A stretch of DNA of 64,000 nucleotides from Scalesia atractyloides (GCA_947069175.1 CAMTDV010001633.1:57332102-57396101); one strand, 5' to 3'. Numbered from the stretch's first letter, positions 22,234-34,179 are shown. Numbers and translations are program-made. The notes: generated by a model from the sequence alone, not told the origin.

Positions 22234-22623
22234 GAGGTTCGGCTACAAAGTCCATATTTCCTACAAAGTGTACAAAGTCTTAAAACAATACGATTTCAAC
22301 CATAAAACACACTCAAAACCCACAAATAACAGAGTGAAGATCACTAAAACACAATATCCAAACCCTATCAGTTCATAAAAACAGCAAACATACCATCGTA
22401 GAACTATGAATATAAAACACAATATGATAATCAACATAAAACATACTAATGTTAGTCATTCGATAATCAAAGCCTTATAATCCAAAACACAACACAAAAC
22501 CCACATATATGGCTTTTTGTAATCTTCACTTTGTTATTTGTGGGTTTTGAGTGTGTTTTATGGTTGACATCATGGTGTTTTATGACTTTTTACGCTTTGT
22601 AGGAAAAAAGGACTTTGTAGCGA

Positions 22624-22633
<10 letters not shown>
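22230..22633. mobile_element. Foldback MITE-like element with TACAAAGTCC termini
   Basis: The left arm GGGTGAGGTTCGGCTACAAAG is mirrored by the right arm CTTTGTAGCGAACTCCTACCC. Further in, ATAAAACACACTCAAAACCC on the left pairs with GGGTTTTGAGTGTGTTTTAT on the right. Flanked by TA tracts. Confidence 0.75.

Positions 22634-22691
<58 letters not shown>
22634..22691. repeat. (TA)n microsatellite
   Basis: About 28 TA units separating two foldback elements. Confidence 0.97.
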
Positions 22692-22693
<2 letters not shown>

Positions 22694-23200
22694 AGGGTTC
22701 AAATGAGAAGAAATTCTTTGTAAGAAGAAAAAAGAAGAAATTTCAACCAATAGGAATACTTCATTAGACTTCATTTAATATCTGTACTTAATGTAACTAT
22801 AAGGGTATATTGGTAAACTTATATACATCATTAATTGGTAGTTTAATCTTTAATAACTAACTATATTAAATTTGTAACTTATTTTTAAGATAAATATTTT
22901 ATCAAAAAATAAAAATAAAAATTCATTTATAGTGTAGGACAAATACGAGGGGTGTAGGATAAATTACGAGTTGTGTATGATAAATTTCAATATATATATG
23001 ATAATTTTCGAAATGTGTAGGATAACTTTTGATATGTATAAGTAAAAAAAATTAGTGTGTAGGATGATAGTCTTTATGACTAATTTAATAGTCAAACATA
23101 ATAATAAATAAGATTAGAAAAAAAAACTATTTAATATTTTACAATTGTCTTTTTGTTCTTTTTAATCTCAATAAAATTTTCTTCTCAAATGAACCTTCCC
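22692..23200. mobile_element. Foldback MITE-like element with CAAATGAGAAGAAA termini
   Basis: The left end GGAGGGTTCAAATGAGAAG and right end CTTCTCAAATGAACCTTCCC are inverted repeats. The interior is AT-rich and contains recurrent GTGTAGGATAAATT-like motifs (22935-23065). TA tracts lie on both sides. Confidence 0.75.
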
Positions 23201-23235
23201 ATATATATATATATATATATATATAAATATATATA
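23201..23235. repeat. (TA)n microsatellite
   Basis: TA tract with one interruption between two foldback elements. Confidence 0.95.
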
Positions 23236-23599
<364 letters not shown>

Positions 23600-23703
23600 A
23601 TTTCATATCCTTATCTTTGGCCCTATTATAATAAATGGTTTCAAGAAATGTCAAGTATCCGCATTATATCTCTTCTCTCAGTCTTAGATTTAATTATATA
23701 TGT

Positions 23704-24666
23704 AGGGTGAGGTTATTGTAAAAAAAATGTTTTTTGTGAGAAGGGCAAGAAAGAATCTAAACTATTAGATCTTTAATCTAATGGTTAAGATCTTGATGGC
23801 AATCTTGTAAATAGTTTTTACCATTAAAATAATTAATATTCTAGATTAAGGGTATAAAGCTAAATTTAACCTTTTTAAATTTGGAAAGTCACATGCAATG
23901 CACATGCAAGTTCCCCCTTTCTGTTTTAAACGTCGACAACTTTTTATACGTAACTCGTTTTTTTTAAAAAAATTACACCATAATAACGAGTGTTTTTTAT
24001 CTTTAATACGAGTACCATATTGTTATACTTATGTAGAGAAAAAAACTTACGTTTCGATTGGATGTTTTAGTCCATGGTGTTTGTTCTATGTTCATACAAT
24101 GGTGTTTTAATTGTATTGTGATTAAGGTGTTGTGTTTTATAGTAAAACACCATGACGTAAATAAGACACCATAGCATTGCAAATAATGAATTATGATTCA
24201 AGTCATGGTGTTTTAACATCTAGAGTATGTGATTACAATCATGGTGTTTTAACATTTGGAATAACAATAGAATCATTGTAAATGTTAAAACACGACGACT
24301 GTATTATGATTCAATTCATGGTGTTTTTAGAATCTGTATGGTGTTTTATACCTGCAAAAATAACAAAAATATTACAAATGTTAGAACACCATGGCTGTAT
24401 TACGATTCAAGTTGTAGTGTTTATCTGGAATTCGTATGGTGTTTTATAAGAACTGATGATGTATCCCTAAAATAACTGATGAATTCCTAAAATAACTCAT
24501 GAATTCGGTTACAAGATCATATCTTTAATTATATCATTAATTAGGATTATGGGTTAAATTACCATCTTACCCTTAAACTAATAAAATAGATAAGGACATG
24601 TGTCATCATCATAATCTTTCTTATCCTGCTCACACTTTTAGTCTTTTTTTACAGGATCATCTACCT
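23704..24666. mobile_element. Foldback-like element rich in CATGGTGTTTTA motifs
   Basis: It begins AGGGTGAGGTTATTGTAAAA and ends TTTACAGGATCATCTACCT, an imperfect inverted pair, with TA-rich sequence at least on the right. Variants of CATGGTGTTTTAACAT and its inverse occur many times between 24070 and 24450, giving a highly self-complementary interior. No coding content. Confidence 0.5.
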
Positions 24667-24692
24667 ATATGTGTGTGTATATATATATATAT

Positions 24693-25267
24693 GGGAGAGA
24701 TCATGAGAAAAGTCCTCTTTGTGATAAAACTCGAGAAAACTCTATATAACTATTACTAAACCCTAAACTCTAAACTTTAATCTCTAAACCCTAAGAGCAT
24801 TCACATCAGGTTTTGAATATATTTGTGAGTGAGTTCAACATATTTTAGGAAATGGTTGTGAGTGGAGTAAAGATAAAAAGGTTACCGTTTATTTGTATAT
24901 TTGGAAGACACTGTTTCCCGCATTTTTTTTACAATTTTTTAAAAGTGGGCGTGAATGTAGAAGAGAGAAAAACTAATGATAAAAGTATATAAATATTGTT
25001 TAATTGAAAACGAGAGAAAAAATATAGTGGTTTTTAGTGTAATTATGTGGATGTGGATAGAGAAGGTGATGTAATTATGCTCTAGCACCCCCAAAAAAAC
25101 TAAACCCTAAAGGTTAACATCTAGAAGCTAAAAATAAATGCTAAAGTTAAACCCTAACCTCCAAAAATTAAATCCTAAAAACTAAACTCTGGAAAAAAAC
25201 TCAACACAAATATCAAACGTTTGAAACAATTTCTGACAAAGAAATAGTTTTCTCATGATCCTATCCC
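24693..25267. mobile_element. Foldback MITE-like element with degenerate CCCTAAA repeats
   Basis: The left end GGGAGAGATCATGAGAAAAG and the right end TTTTCTCATGATCCTATCCC are inverted. Inside, AAACCCTAAA-like units recur near 24757-24795 and 25098-25190, close to the plant telomere repeat CCCTAAA but degenerate. TA tracts flank both ends. Confidence 0.65.
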
Positions 25268-25280
25268 TATATATATATAT

Positions 25281-25596
25281 GATTAGGTTCATGTGAGAAC
25301 CACGTGAACTCCTACTTTCCATGTGAGCTTTTCAACAAAATTTTGCACAAAGGTAGAGTAAAATCTAACTAAGACACCTGTAAAAAACAAAAAAAAAAAC
25401 AAATAAGAGTTGGTTTCTTGTCGACCTGTAAGTAACATATACGATGGCATAAATGACTATACCCACCACAAAAAATGCCCTACAATTTTTTTTTGTTTTT
25501 TAAAGGTAAATTTAAAAAATGGTGAAAAAAATAGGAAAATTTTTTTTGGAAGTCGACTTCTCACACTAAAATTAGTTCTCAATTTATCTTTTTCCT
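25281..25596. mobile_element. Possible foldback element
   Basis: It begins GATTAGGTTCATGTGAGAAC, matching the terminal pattern of neighbouring foldbacks (AGGTTCAT-x-GAGAA), and ends ATTTATCTTTTTCC next to TATATATAG. The terminal inversion is weak, and the right end abuts the FAR1-like remnant. Confidence 0.4.
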
Positions 25597-25790
25597 ATAT
25601 ATATAGACACACACACAACAACAACAACAATTTATCTCTTTATTTTTGTATTAAATCCTAATGTGATTCTCAAGCCAATAATGCAGCACCGAAAATAATA
25701 TTATTGTAGTAGTTATCTATAACAGTAAAAGGGGCAAAAACCATAATATATCTGCAAAACAATAACAACAGATTGTGAAAAAAACAATAT

Positions 25791-26629
25791 TGAGTAGTAG
25801 TATTCATTTGAACGTCAAAACTCTTATAGTGCATACTTGTTAGAATGGTGTGTGGCATCAAAGGAAATCAAAACCCAAAATACATGATAATTACGTTTAC
25901 ATTGATCATCATCGCACCAACAAAGGCCCTTCAAGCAATTTTCATCGTCTGTAAAATAATCATATGAAAAATAGATTGAGACTGTTTCTTCTCATAAAGA
26001 TGTCTTACAACCAAGTCATCATCATATTTATCAATTAACAAATTTATTTGCATCTTGTAATTCTTAAAATTGAGTAGTAGTATTCATTTGAACGTCAAAA
26101 CTCTTATAGTGCATACTTGTTAGAATGGTGTGTGGCATCAAAGGAAATCAAAACCCAAAATACATGATAATTACGTTTACATTGATCATCATCGCACCAA
26201 CAAAGGCCCTTCAAGCAATTTTCATCGTCTGTAAAATAATCATATGAAAAATAGATTGAGACTGTTTCTTCTCATAAAGATGTCTTACAACCAAGTCATC
26301 ATCATATTTATCAATTAACAAATTTATTTGCATCTTGTAATTCTTAAAATTGAGTAGTAGTATTCATTTGAACGTCAAAACTCTTATAGTGCATACTTGT
26401 TAGAATGGTGTGTGGCATCAAAGGAAATCAAAACCCAAAATACATGATAATTACGTTTACATTGATCATCATCGCACCAACAAAGGCCCTTCAAGCAATT
26501 TTCATCGTCTGTAAATAATCATATGAAAAATAGATTGAGACTGTTTCTTCTCATAAAGATGTCTTACAACCAAGTCATCATCATATTTATCAATTAACAA
26601 ATTTATTTGCATCTTGTAATTCTTAAAGT
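25791..26629. repeat. Three near-identical 280-bp tandem copies
   Basis: Units 25791-26070, 26071-26350 and 26351-26629 start TGAGTAGTAGTATTCATTTG. By eye the first two are identical and the third lacks a single A (GTAAATAATC for GTAAAATAATC). Each unit contains the FAR1-like exon encoding DDENCLKGLCWCDD and its splice donor. The junctions share TTGA microhomology. The near-identity implies a very recent event or an assembly artefact. Confidence 0.95.
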
Positions 26630-27517
26630 TGATCTTACTTACACCAACATCTTCAAAACCACCAAAAATTGTCTTCATAACATTAAACGCCTTAATGGGA
26701 CCAAGCCTCATCTTTGATACACTATGTACAACATGCTTTTGAAGCCTAGTGAGCAGCCTTGATGAATGTAAGAAATGCTTACAAGTTGATCAACAAACAG
26801 GTGATTATACTCTTCAACAAACTCATAAAGTTGTCGATGCATATTTTGACAGTTAGCTCAATTAGTCATTTTGGTTTATACATAATTACTTGTAATTAAT
26901 AGGTTTGGGGCTTTACTTGTAACTAGGGCCTTAAGGGTGATTAAAGCCCATTAGGGAGCCTAAAGCCTCTCTAGCCCAAACCTATAGTGCAAAAATAGAA
27001 TTTTGTAGGCTAATGGTTTTCTTGGGATTTTTGAGAGATCGAGTCATTGTTAGAGAAAACCATCCAGACTGTGTATTGTTTTGGGTTTATAAGAGAATAT
27101 AAATACTAGAAAGTTTAGTATTGATTATGTTCATCTTGTTCATTTCGTTTTTTGTTCCCACTATAGGTGTTCAAGTGATTTCCACTCACTTAAACATCAA
27201 TGATTCGTTAGCTTATATTTGTTCATCGATCCAGTGGACTTACAAAAGCTTCCAAAATCCATCCTCAAACTCAAGACGAATTTGAGCTTCACAACCAATC
27301 CTTTTAGAAAAGTTTTCCAAGACACATGTTAGCTTTTGTCTCTAATCCAATGTATCAACTTTTTTCTTCTTATACACTCTCTCTTTAGTACAAACATAAT
27401 ACTTAAGATTCTTAAGACCCTTTGAATTTACTCTTTCACTACCCTTGCGAAGAGCAAAACCACCAGTTGTAGCATACTTATAATACAAAGCACAAGCTTC
27501 ATCAAGGTAGTCAAAAG

Positions 27518-27635
27518 TCATTCCCATCTTAGGCCATAAATCTTCTATAACATCGGGATTGTGCAAAGTAAACCCATCATTCCCATCTCAGGTCATAAAT
27601 ATTCTATAACATCGGGATTGTGCAAAGTAAACCCA
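27518..27635. repeat. 59-bp tandem duplication in FAR1-like exon
   Basis: TCATTCCCATCTTAGGCCAT at 27518 and TCATTCCCATCTCAGGTCAT at 27577 begin two copies that share CATCGGGATTGTGCAAAG. The period of 59 shifts the reading frame at the start of the FAR1 DNA-binding domain. Confidence 0.9.
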
Positions 27636-27648
27636 TCTTTGGACAAAC

Positions 27649-28918
27649 TGTAACAATACTAAAAAACACTCGAGAACTAGCCTTGATCGAAACCCCGAAC
27701 ACGCATAGTAAGACCCAGCGCGAAGCTAAAAAAAATTGACCTCCCAGGCGCCATGCACCAGAATCCTGGGATTCTCCCGCGACGCGCGGGAGAGGACTAG
27801 ATGGCGTGGCACCGTTTCGCGACATGTGGCAAGCCTATACTGATGACTAGGCTGACCTAGCCCTAGATGGCAGTTGCCGCGCCATGCGAGAGGATCCCCA
27901 GATCCCCGCGCGATGCGTGGGATAAACCCAGATGGGCTACAAAGGAGCAGTCTGGGACGAGAGCAGATCGCTCAATTCGATCTTTTAAAACATCGTCCTA
28001 CTTCTCGAATCTCTGTTTCTATCAACCAAGCCCCTAAATCCTGAACCGCTGCTCCGATATCAGGGTAATAACTCTATTCACGGACACGGTAGTATATCCG
28101 ATCGATTGAAACTGATCCAATGGATGTTTAAGTGTTGCCGGTATCCGGCTATATTTTGTCATTCGTTGTGGGTTTTGATTTCGTGATTATCGTAAAAGAT
28201 GAATTGAGTTAATACACTAATATGTGTGCATTATGTGTTTATTAGGTTTACCAGCTTTAAACCAGTAGGCAAGATCTAAAACTGCAAAGTGAGTCATTCT
28301 CTTTGTCTCAAATGCTTTTACAAAACCCTAAATATTTTACCAAGTTATATTTACAGAGGTTTTTGTGTTCTTTAATTACTGTCGGTATGTGGGGTTTTGT
28401 ATACACTACTAGTCCAGCATTACTATTGGACAAAAGATAGCCAATAGTAATATGACCACGGCCACCGACTTCGGGTGGGTGACAAATACTGATTGAGTAA
28501 TTGATAGATAGAAACAATTAATCACCCTTAACATTATAACTATAAATAATGTGTTTTCACAGAATAGAATGAATTCACCAATATTTTTAATTGACCAAAT
28601 GTTTTCAAAACGCGTTTTAGGTGATTTACTGTGAAGTGAAAGAAAAAGTGCTGGGAGGCACTCAAGCTTAAAAAAGTGGCTATGAACATCTGAATAAAAC
28701 GTGTTTTGTAATATAGGGTGTATCCCTATAAAAATCCTTTATGTAAATACGGGTTTTATCCCATATTTTATAATATGAAAACTGAGGTGTTTTGAAACTC
28801 TGATATTTTCCTGACACCCGGTCCTGATAAAAGTTTTCCGCTGCGAAATTTAAATAAACACCAGTACCACTGTATCTGGTTGCGGCTCCCGCCTGGGGTG
28901 TGGTCGAGGGCCGTGATA
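27649..28918 (+). repeat. 5' LTR of gypsy element
   Basis: Starts TGTAACAATAC, ends CCGTGATA (CA mutated to TA). It contains the GC-rich hairpin CTCCCGCG-ACG-CGCGGGAG at 27774-27792. The TATA position reads CTACAAAGGAG, so the promoter box present in the 3' copy is lost here. Confidence 0.92.
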
Positions 28919-28923
28919 GAAGG

Positions 28924-28935
28924 TGCTATCAAAGC
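28924..28935 (+). other. Degenerate primer-binding site of gypsy element
   Basis: TGCTATCAAAGC differs at two positions from TGGTATCAGAGC (tRNA-iMet type) and lies five bases inside the 5' LTR. Confidence 0.6.
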
Positions 28936-29063
28936 CACTGGTTTAAGCTAATCAAGTATTATGAAAATACTTGAACTTTATAGTCAGGAATTATGTGCAA
29001 TAGTTTCTGTAATTATTACTAACCAAATATTATATTATCCGATTTTCGGAGTTCGTTGTTTTA

Positions 29064-29730
29064 TTGTTTTTTATTAACAATATGAAAAGAAAAGGAATAA
29101 TAGAAGCATTCCAAAATATATCAGTTAACAACTCGGATATGGATACTATTGAAAATCAATCTGGATATGAGGCCGCTGCCGATGAGCCCATGGTGTTTCA
29201 GCACAGGCACAACCAAAAGCTCCACCGAAGAAAAGGAGAAGGGTATTAGACTGGAAAAGGGGTAGGAAGAAGAAAACCGCAACCAAAATAACCAGAAACC
29301 CCCCATAAAATCTAACCACAGGAGAATGTTCTAATCCCGTCCCTTCACCACTTACCTGGGTGGAATTAGACCAACGTTTATCCAACTATCAAATGTTCCA
29401 GCCAGTAGCCGACCAAAATGACCTGAGCATACCACCAATACCCAATAATCTTGAACTAAGGAATCTAGAGCCAAACCCGCCTCAGCCACCGCCACTAAAC
29501 ATAGCTGAAGAGTGGTGGACCAATGATTGGGCGTATACCAACCTCACGACAGACCCCTGTTAGTATTATCCAAACTTTGAACCAGCACCCCCGGTCTATC
29601 CTCAGATGAATCCAAAAATTGTGGCAGAATTACGTCACTACGGAGAAGAGTTAGTTGACGCAGGAAACAAAATCCAAACCGTAGGGGAGAATCTCGTCTG
29701 GAAATATGACGAAAGGGAGCACCAGTTCTG
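29064..29730 (+). pseudogene. Upstream ORF of gypsy element, Pro-rich, broken
   Basis: A start near 29082 gives MKRKGIIEAFQNISVNNSDM and a basic HNQKLHRRKGEG, then stops; a following frame (29360-29563) is proline-rich (NPPQPPPLNIAEEWW), and a third part contains MNPKIVAELRHYGEELVDAG. Together they look like a small acidic/proline-rich ORF before gag. Function unknown. Confidence 0.45.
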
Positions 29731-29860
29731 AAAACCAAGTTAACTTATATAAATAATTGTGTAATGTAATTTCTGTATTTTGTAAAAAAAAATCTTACAA
29801 CTAAAATCTATATCTATATAAATATATTTGGTAGTGTATGTAAAATATATGAGATGCATA

Positions 29861-29883
29861 ATATATATATATATATATATATA
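29861..29883. repeat. (TA)n microsatellite in gypsy leader
   Basis: A short TA tract in the 270-bp AT-rich stretch between the upstream ORF and gag; no other signal seen there. Confidence 0.9.
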
Positions 29884-30007
29884 AAGAGTAAGTCATAATG
29901 ATCGACGTTTTTGGCTATATGCTCTGACCAATGTGTAATTGTGATTATAATATTTTGCTTATTATTTATTCTATGATATTAATCTGTGAAAATTGCTTGT
30001 AATTCAG

Positions 30008-31090
30008 ATGTAAAACGAAGTTAATCAATCAATTCAGAATAATCAAGAAAATCCTTTGGACAAACAGGCTATAGAAAACATAATCACCCAGGGCAGAGCT
30101 AATGCCATTTCGTTAATTATAGAAGTTGTTAAAAACCCGATAGAACATACCAAAACCGTGAATAGCAAGCGCACCCATGATGAAATCTTTAGCCATAGGG
30201 TAGATGGAGGCAATGATAACCTTATCAAAGCCCCATCTCCCAAAAAGATGAAAATAATGACTACTGGATGCTCCTATAAAGAATTTCTAGCTTGTAAGCC
30301 AACTGAGTTTGCCGGCAATGAAGGAGCCACAACGGCACTGCGATGGCTAGAAAAGACTGAGGCTGTCCTTAAAATTAGCAAATGTGCTGCACAAGATAAG
30401 GTAATGTATGCTTCTAATCTCTTCAGGGATGAAGCTTTAGAATGGTGGAATACTATCCTTCAAGCAAAAGGTAGTGACATGGCCTATGCCGTGACTTGGA
30501 ACGAATTCAAGGAAATGACAGAAAGGAAATTTTGTCCTCCTCATGAAAAGGAACAAATGGCAAATAAGTTCTTAAATCATAGAATGGTTGATGTGAAGTA
30601 TCGTGAATATACGACAACGTTCTTTGAATATGCAAGAATGGTACCAACCCTGGCTTCGCCAGAACTTGTGCTAATTTCTCGTTATATTTGGGGACTGATC
30701 AGTGAAATTCGTGACATAGTCAAGGCAGCTAGACCTCAGACGATTGAGGAAGCAGTTGAACTATCCAATACGCTGACTGACGGATTAGTCCGCACAAGAG
30801 AAGAAAACAAGAAAAAGGAATTAGCTCAGAAAATTACCCAAGAGTTTCGATCGGGTAATAATTACAAAAGGAAAGGAGTTGGGCAGTCTTCTGCACCTTT
30901 CTGTAAATTCTGCAAAAGGAAACACTCTGGAAGATGTGCTAGGTACTGCAATTTCTGTAAAACACCTGGACATAAGGAGGAAGAATGTAGAAGAAAATAA
31001 ATACCAAAGTTTGCTACGACTGTGGAGAAGCAGGTCATATTTGTCCAGATTGCCCGAAGCTATCGAAAGTACCTGACAACAAGACAAAGG
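30008..31090 (+). pseudogene. Gypsy gag (retrotransposon gag domain and three zinc knuckles)
   Basis: The natural start is probably ATG at 30008, whose second codon is TAA; the frame then stays open from about 30014 to 31000. The gag core includes ACKPTEFAGNEGATTALRWL, FRDEALEWWNTIL and FCPPHEKEQMANKFLNHR. Three cysteine clusters end the protein: CKFCKRKHSGRC, CNFCKTPGHKEEEC and, in a shifted frame after 31000, CYDCGEAGHICPDC. Gag forms the particle and binds element RNA. The early stop and the late frameshift make it non-functional as written. Confidence 0.85.
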
Positions 31091-31149
31091 CAACATATCA
31101 AGCTAAGAAGAATGCACGTGCATTCGTACTTACTACAAAGGAGGCATCA

Positions 31150-31694
31150 ATGATTCCTAACATGATCGCTAGTACGTTTCTTGTCCATGACGTGTATGTT
31201 AAAGTATTATTTGACTCTGGTGCAAATCAAAGTTTTATAAATAGTGCATTTTATCAAGTACTTAATCAACCGTTAACCCAGCTTAGTCAAGCTTGTATGA
31301 TAGAAACGGCAAAAGGAAACCCTACCAACATACACGAAGTATTTCAAGGAGCAAAGACAGAATTATTAGGACATAAGTTCACGACAAACTTGCTACCAAT
31401 GGATCTAGCTGGAGTCGATGTAGTATTGGGAATGGATTCGTTAGTGACCAATCATGCTCGAATTCTATGTGATCAGAATACTGTTGAGATTTGTACACCA
31501 ACATGAGAAATGATCATGATTCGAGGAGACAAGTCGATCAAGCCAACAAAATTCATCTCTATGATGAAGGTTGCAAGTTACACAAGGAAGCAAGGTATAG
31601 TGTATATGATCTCTGTAATCATTAACACTAAAGGTAAGGAGTTGAAAAAAATTCCGGTAGTATCAGAATACCCTGACGTTTTCCCAGAGGATTA
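31150..31694 (+). pseudogene. Gypsy aspartic protease and linker
   Basis: The active site is VLFDSGANQSFI, followed by LLPMDLAGVDVVLGMDSL, the flap-like and C-terminal part typical of gypsy proteases. A stop after CTPT at 31504 breaks the frame; the linker resumes (IPVVSEYPDVFPED) and stops again at 31693. Confidence 0.8.
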
Positions 31695-32870
31695 ACCAAG
31701 ACTGCCACCAGATCGAGAAGTAGAGTTCAGAATTCATCTAATTCCTGGAACTGCACTAATAGCTAAGGCGTCATATAGGCTAGCACCGACGGAGATGCTG
31801 GAATTAAAGAAGCAAATAGATGAATTGCTGGAGAAAAGTTTTATGCAACCAAGTTCATCCCATTGGGGAGCGCCTGTGTTGTTTGTCAAGTAGAAGGATG
31901 GTTCGATGCGTATGTGTATCGATTATAGGGAATTGAATAAGGTCACGATCAAGAATCGGTACCCATTACCAAGGATTGATGATCTATTCGATCAACTCCA
32001 AGGAGCTCGATATTTTTCCAAGATCGATTTACACTCAGGATACCATCAACTGAAAGTACAGGAAGAGGACATTCCTAACACTGCTTTCAGAACTAGATAT
32101 GGTCATTACGAGTACAAATGCTCCAGCAACATTTATGGACATGATGAATAGAATATGTAAACCGTACCTAGACTAATTTGTAATCGTCTTCATAGACGAT
32201 ATACTTATTTATTCCAAGAGCGAAGAAGAGCATGCTAAGCATCTACATGTACTTTTAACACTACCGAGAAAAGAGAAGCTTTATGCTAAATTCTCTAAGT
32301 GTGAATTCTGGTTGCTAGAAGTGCAATTCTTAGGACACATGATTAATCATGAAGGAATTCATGTGGATCCTGTGAAGATCGAGGCGACTACCAAATGGAA
32401 AGCCCCTAAGTCAGCTAAAGAAGTCAGAAGTTTCCTAGGATTAGCGGGATACTATCGACGTTTTATTCAAGACTTTTCACGGATAGCCGGAAAAAGCCTT
32501 TACAACCTTGAAGCAAAAGTTAACAAATGCACCAATACTTGCATTACCAGAAGGAACTGAAGATTTTGTAGTATTTTGCGATGCTTCTAAATTAGGATTA
32601 GGATGTGTTTTGATGCAACACGAGAAGGTGATTGCTTATGCATCTAGGAAACTGAAGAAGCACGAAGAAAATTATACTACTCATTTAGAAGTAGGAGCAA
32701 TAATTTTTGCCCTTAAAATTTGGAGACATTATTTGTATGGTAGTAAGTTTACCATCTTTACAGATCATAAGAGTTTAAGGTATATTTTCGGGCAAAAAGA
32801 ATTGAACATGAGGCAAAGGAGATGGATGGAGATTCTAAGTGACTACGATTGTGATATCAATATCACGTAG
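31695..32870 (+). pseudogene. Gypsy reverse transcriptase and RNase H
   Basis: RT motifs: [11 protein letters not shown] (then a stop), [46 protein letters not shown], the catalytic box [22 protein letters not shown] and [12 protein letters not shown]. About 20 bp coding for the FLVMPFGL block just before TNAPATF are missing and cause a frameshift. RNase H follows in another frame: [37 protein letters not shown] and [14 protein letters not shown]. The catalytic Asp pair survives but the deletion disables the enzyme. Confidence 0.88.
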
Positions 32871-34140
32871 GTAAAGCCAATGTAGTAGCAAATGCTTTAA
32901 GTCGTAAGTATCATGAAAAGCCAAAAAGAGTACGTGCTCTCAGATTAAATCTGCAGATAGATTTAATGGAACAATTAAAGAGTACCCAGGAAACAACAAT
33001 CAAGGATGATGCTGAAGGAATGATGAAGGAATTAGAGAAAGGAACAGATGGAATTTGGAGATTCATAAGAAAGAATTTGGGTACCTATCCAAAGGAACTT
33101 AAGACATATAATGGATTTTGTTACCAAATTACCCAAAACCAGGAAAGGTAACAACACAATCTGGGTGATTGTGGATCGACTAACCAAGTCAGCCCATTTT
33201 CTACCAATGAAGGAAACCTTTAGCATGGAGAGATTAGCTAAGCTATATGTGGATAGTATCATTGCATGGAGTTCCTTTATCCATAGTATCTGATAGAGAT
33301 ACTCGTTTCACTTCTCATTTTTGGACAAGTTTCCAAAAAGCCATGGGAACACGACTGAACTTAAGCACAACCTATCATCCTCAAACTTATGGAAAAAGTG
33401 AAAGGACAATTCAAACATTGGAAGATATGCTGAGGGCATGTGTGATAGATTTTGGAGGTAGTTAGGACGATCATTTGTCATTAATGGAATTCTCCTATAA
33501 CAATAGTTATCACACAAGTATTAATGCTGCCCCATTTGAAGCACTTTATGGACAAAAGTGCCGAACTCCAGTATGTTGGGCAGAAATAGGAGAAAAGATA
33601 TTATAAGGTCCCAAGATTGTACAAGAAACAACTGACAAGATAATTCAAGTCAAGGAAAGATTGAAAATGGCACGAGATCGTCAAAAGAGTTATGCAGATA
33701 ATAGACGTAAGCCACTAGAATTTCAAGTTGGAGACAAAGTACTGTTAAAAGTTTCTCTTGGAAAGGAGTGGTTCGATTTGGTAAGAGGAAAGCTAAGCCC
33801 AAGGTACATTGGACCGTTTAAGGTTATTAAGCGAATTGGTCTAGTAGCTTATCAGCTACAGTTACCTGAAGAAATGACTGGTATACATGATGTGTTTGAT
33901 ATATGTAATATGAAGAAATGTTTAGCTGATGAGTCTTTAATAGTACCTATTCAAGATATAGAGGTAAATGAAAAATTAAAATTTGTTGAAAAACCTCTCC
34001 AAATCGAAGATAGGAAGGTTAAGAATCTCAAACATAAAAGATTGCTTCTGGTCAAAGTAAAATGGGATTCGAAACGAGGACCATAATATACTTGGGAATT
34101 AGAATCAGAAATGAAAAAAAAATATCCGTACTTGTTTTAG
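32871..34140 (+). pseudogene. Gypsy integrase and chromodomain-like tail
   Basis: The usual His2Cys2 zinc region is largely absent: GIWRFIRK runs almost directly into [15 protein letters not shown], implying a deletion of a few hundred bases. The core keeps [13 protein letters not shown] (first Asp), [14 protein letters not shown] (second Asp) and [15 protein letters not shown] (Glu). The C-terminal part has [16 protein letters not shown] and ends [10 protein letters not shown] then YTWELESEMK, a chromodomain-like tail as in plant chromoviruses. Frameshifts and stops occur near 33150, 33290, 33464 and 34086. Confidence 0.82.
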
Positions 34141-34166
34141 TGAATCTCGAGGACCAGATTCTAAAC

Positions 34167-34179
34167 AAGGTGGGGAGGA
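34167..34179 (+). other. Polypurine tract
   Basis: AAGGTGGGGAGGA directly precedes the TG of the 3' LTR at 34180. Confidence 0.85.

Larger units (their letters stand above)
25676..27648 (-). pseudogene. FAR1/FHY3-like (MULE-derived) gene, broken
   Basis: From high to low coordinate: the FAR1 DNA-binding region (ALYYKYATTGGFALRKGSER, YYVCTKERVY at 27342-27566; then KRIGCEAQIRLEFEDGFWK); a 390-bp interruption starting GTAAGT that is either an intron or a small insertion; then FVEEYNHLF, SVSKMRLGPIKAFNVMKTIF and a MULE-type domain with DDENCLKGLCWCDD, FDATHHSNK and, after an 85-bp intron (25752-25836), MVFAPFTVIDNYYN and FGAALLA before a stop at about 25678. FAR1/FHY3 proteins are transcription factors derived from MULE transposases. 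The gene is broken by stops, a 280-bp triplication, a 59-bp duplication and a gypsy insertion at 27649. Whether it was a host FRS gene or a MULE transposase is undecided. Confidence 0.7.

Noticed and set aside
26870..27260. Solo copia LTR inside the FAR1-like gene
   Set aside because: The stretch looks LTR-like (TATA-rich centre, TG/CA-like ends) but no target duplication is visible and its minus-strand edge GTAAGT also fits an intron; left unresolved within the pseudogene entry.
29064..29730. Host gene between gypsy LTR and gag
   Set aside because: It lies inside the element after the primer site and is best read as an element-borne upstream ORF.
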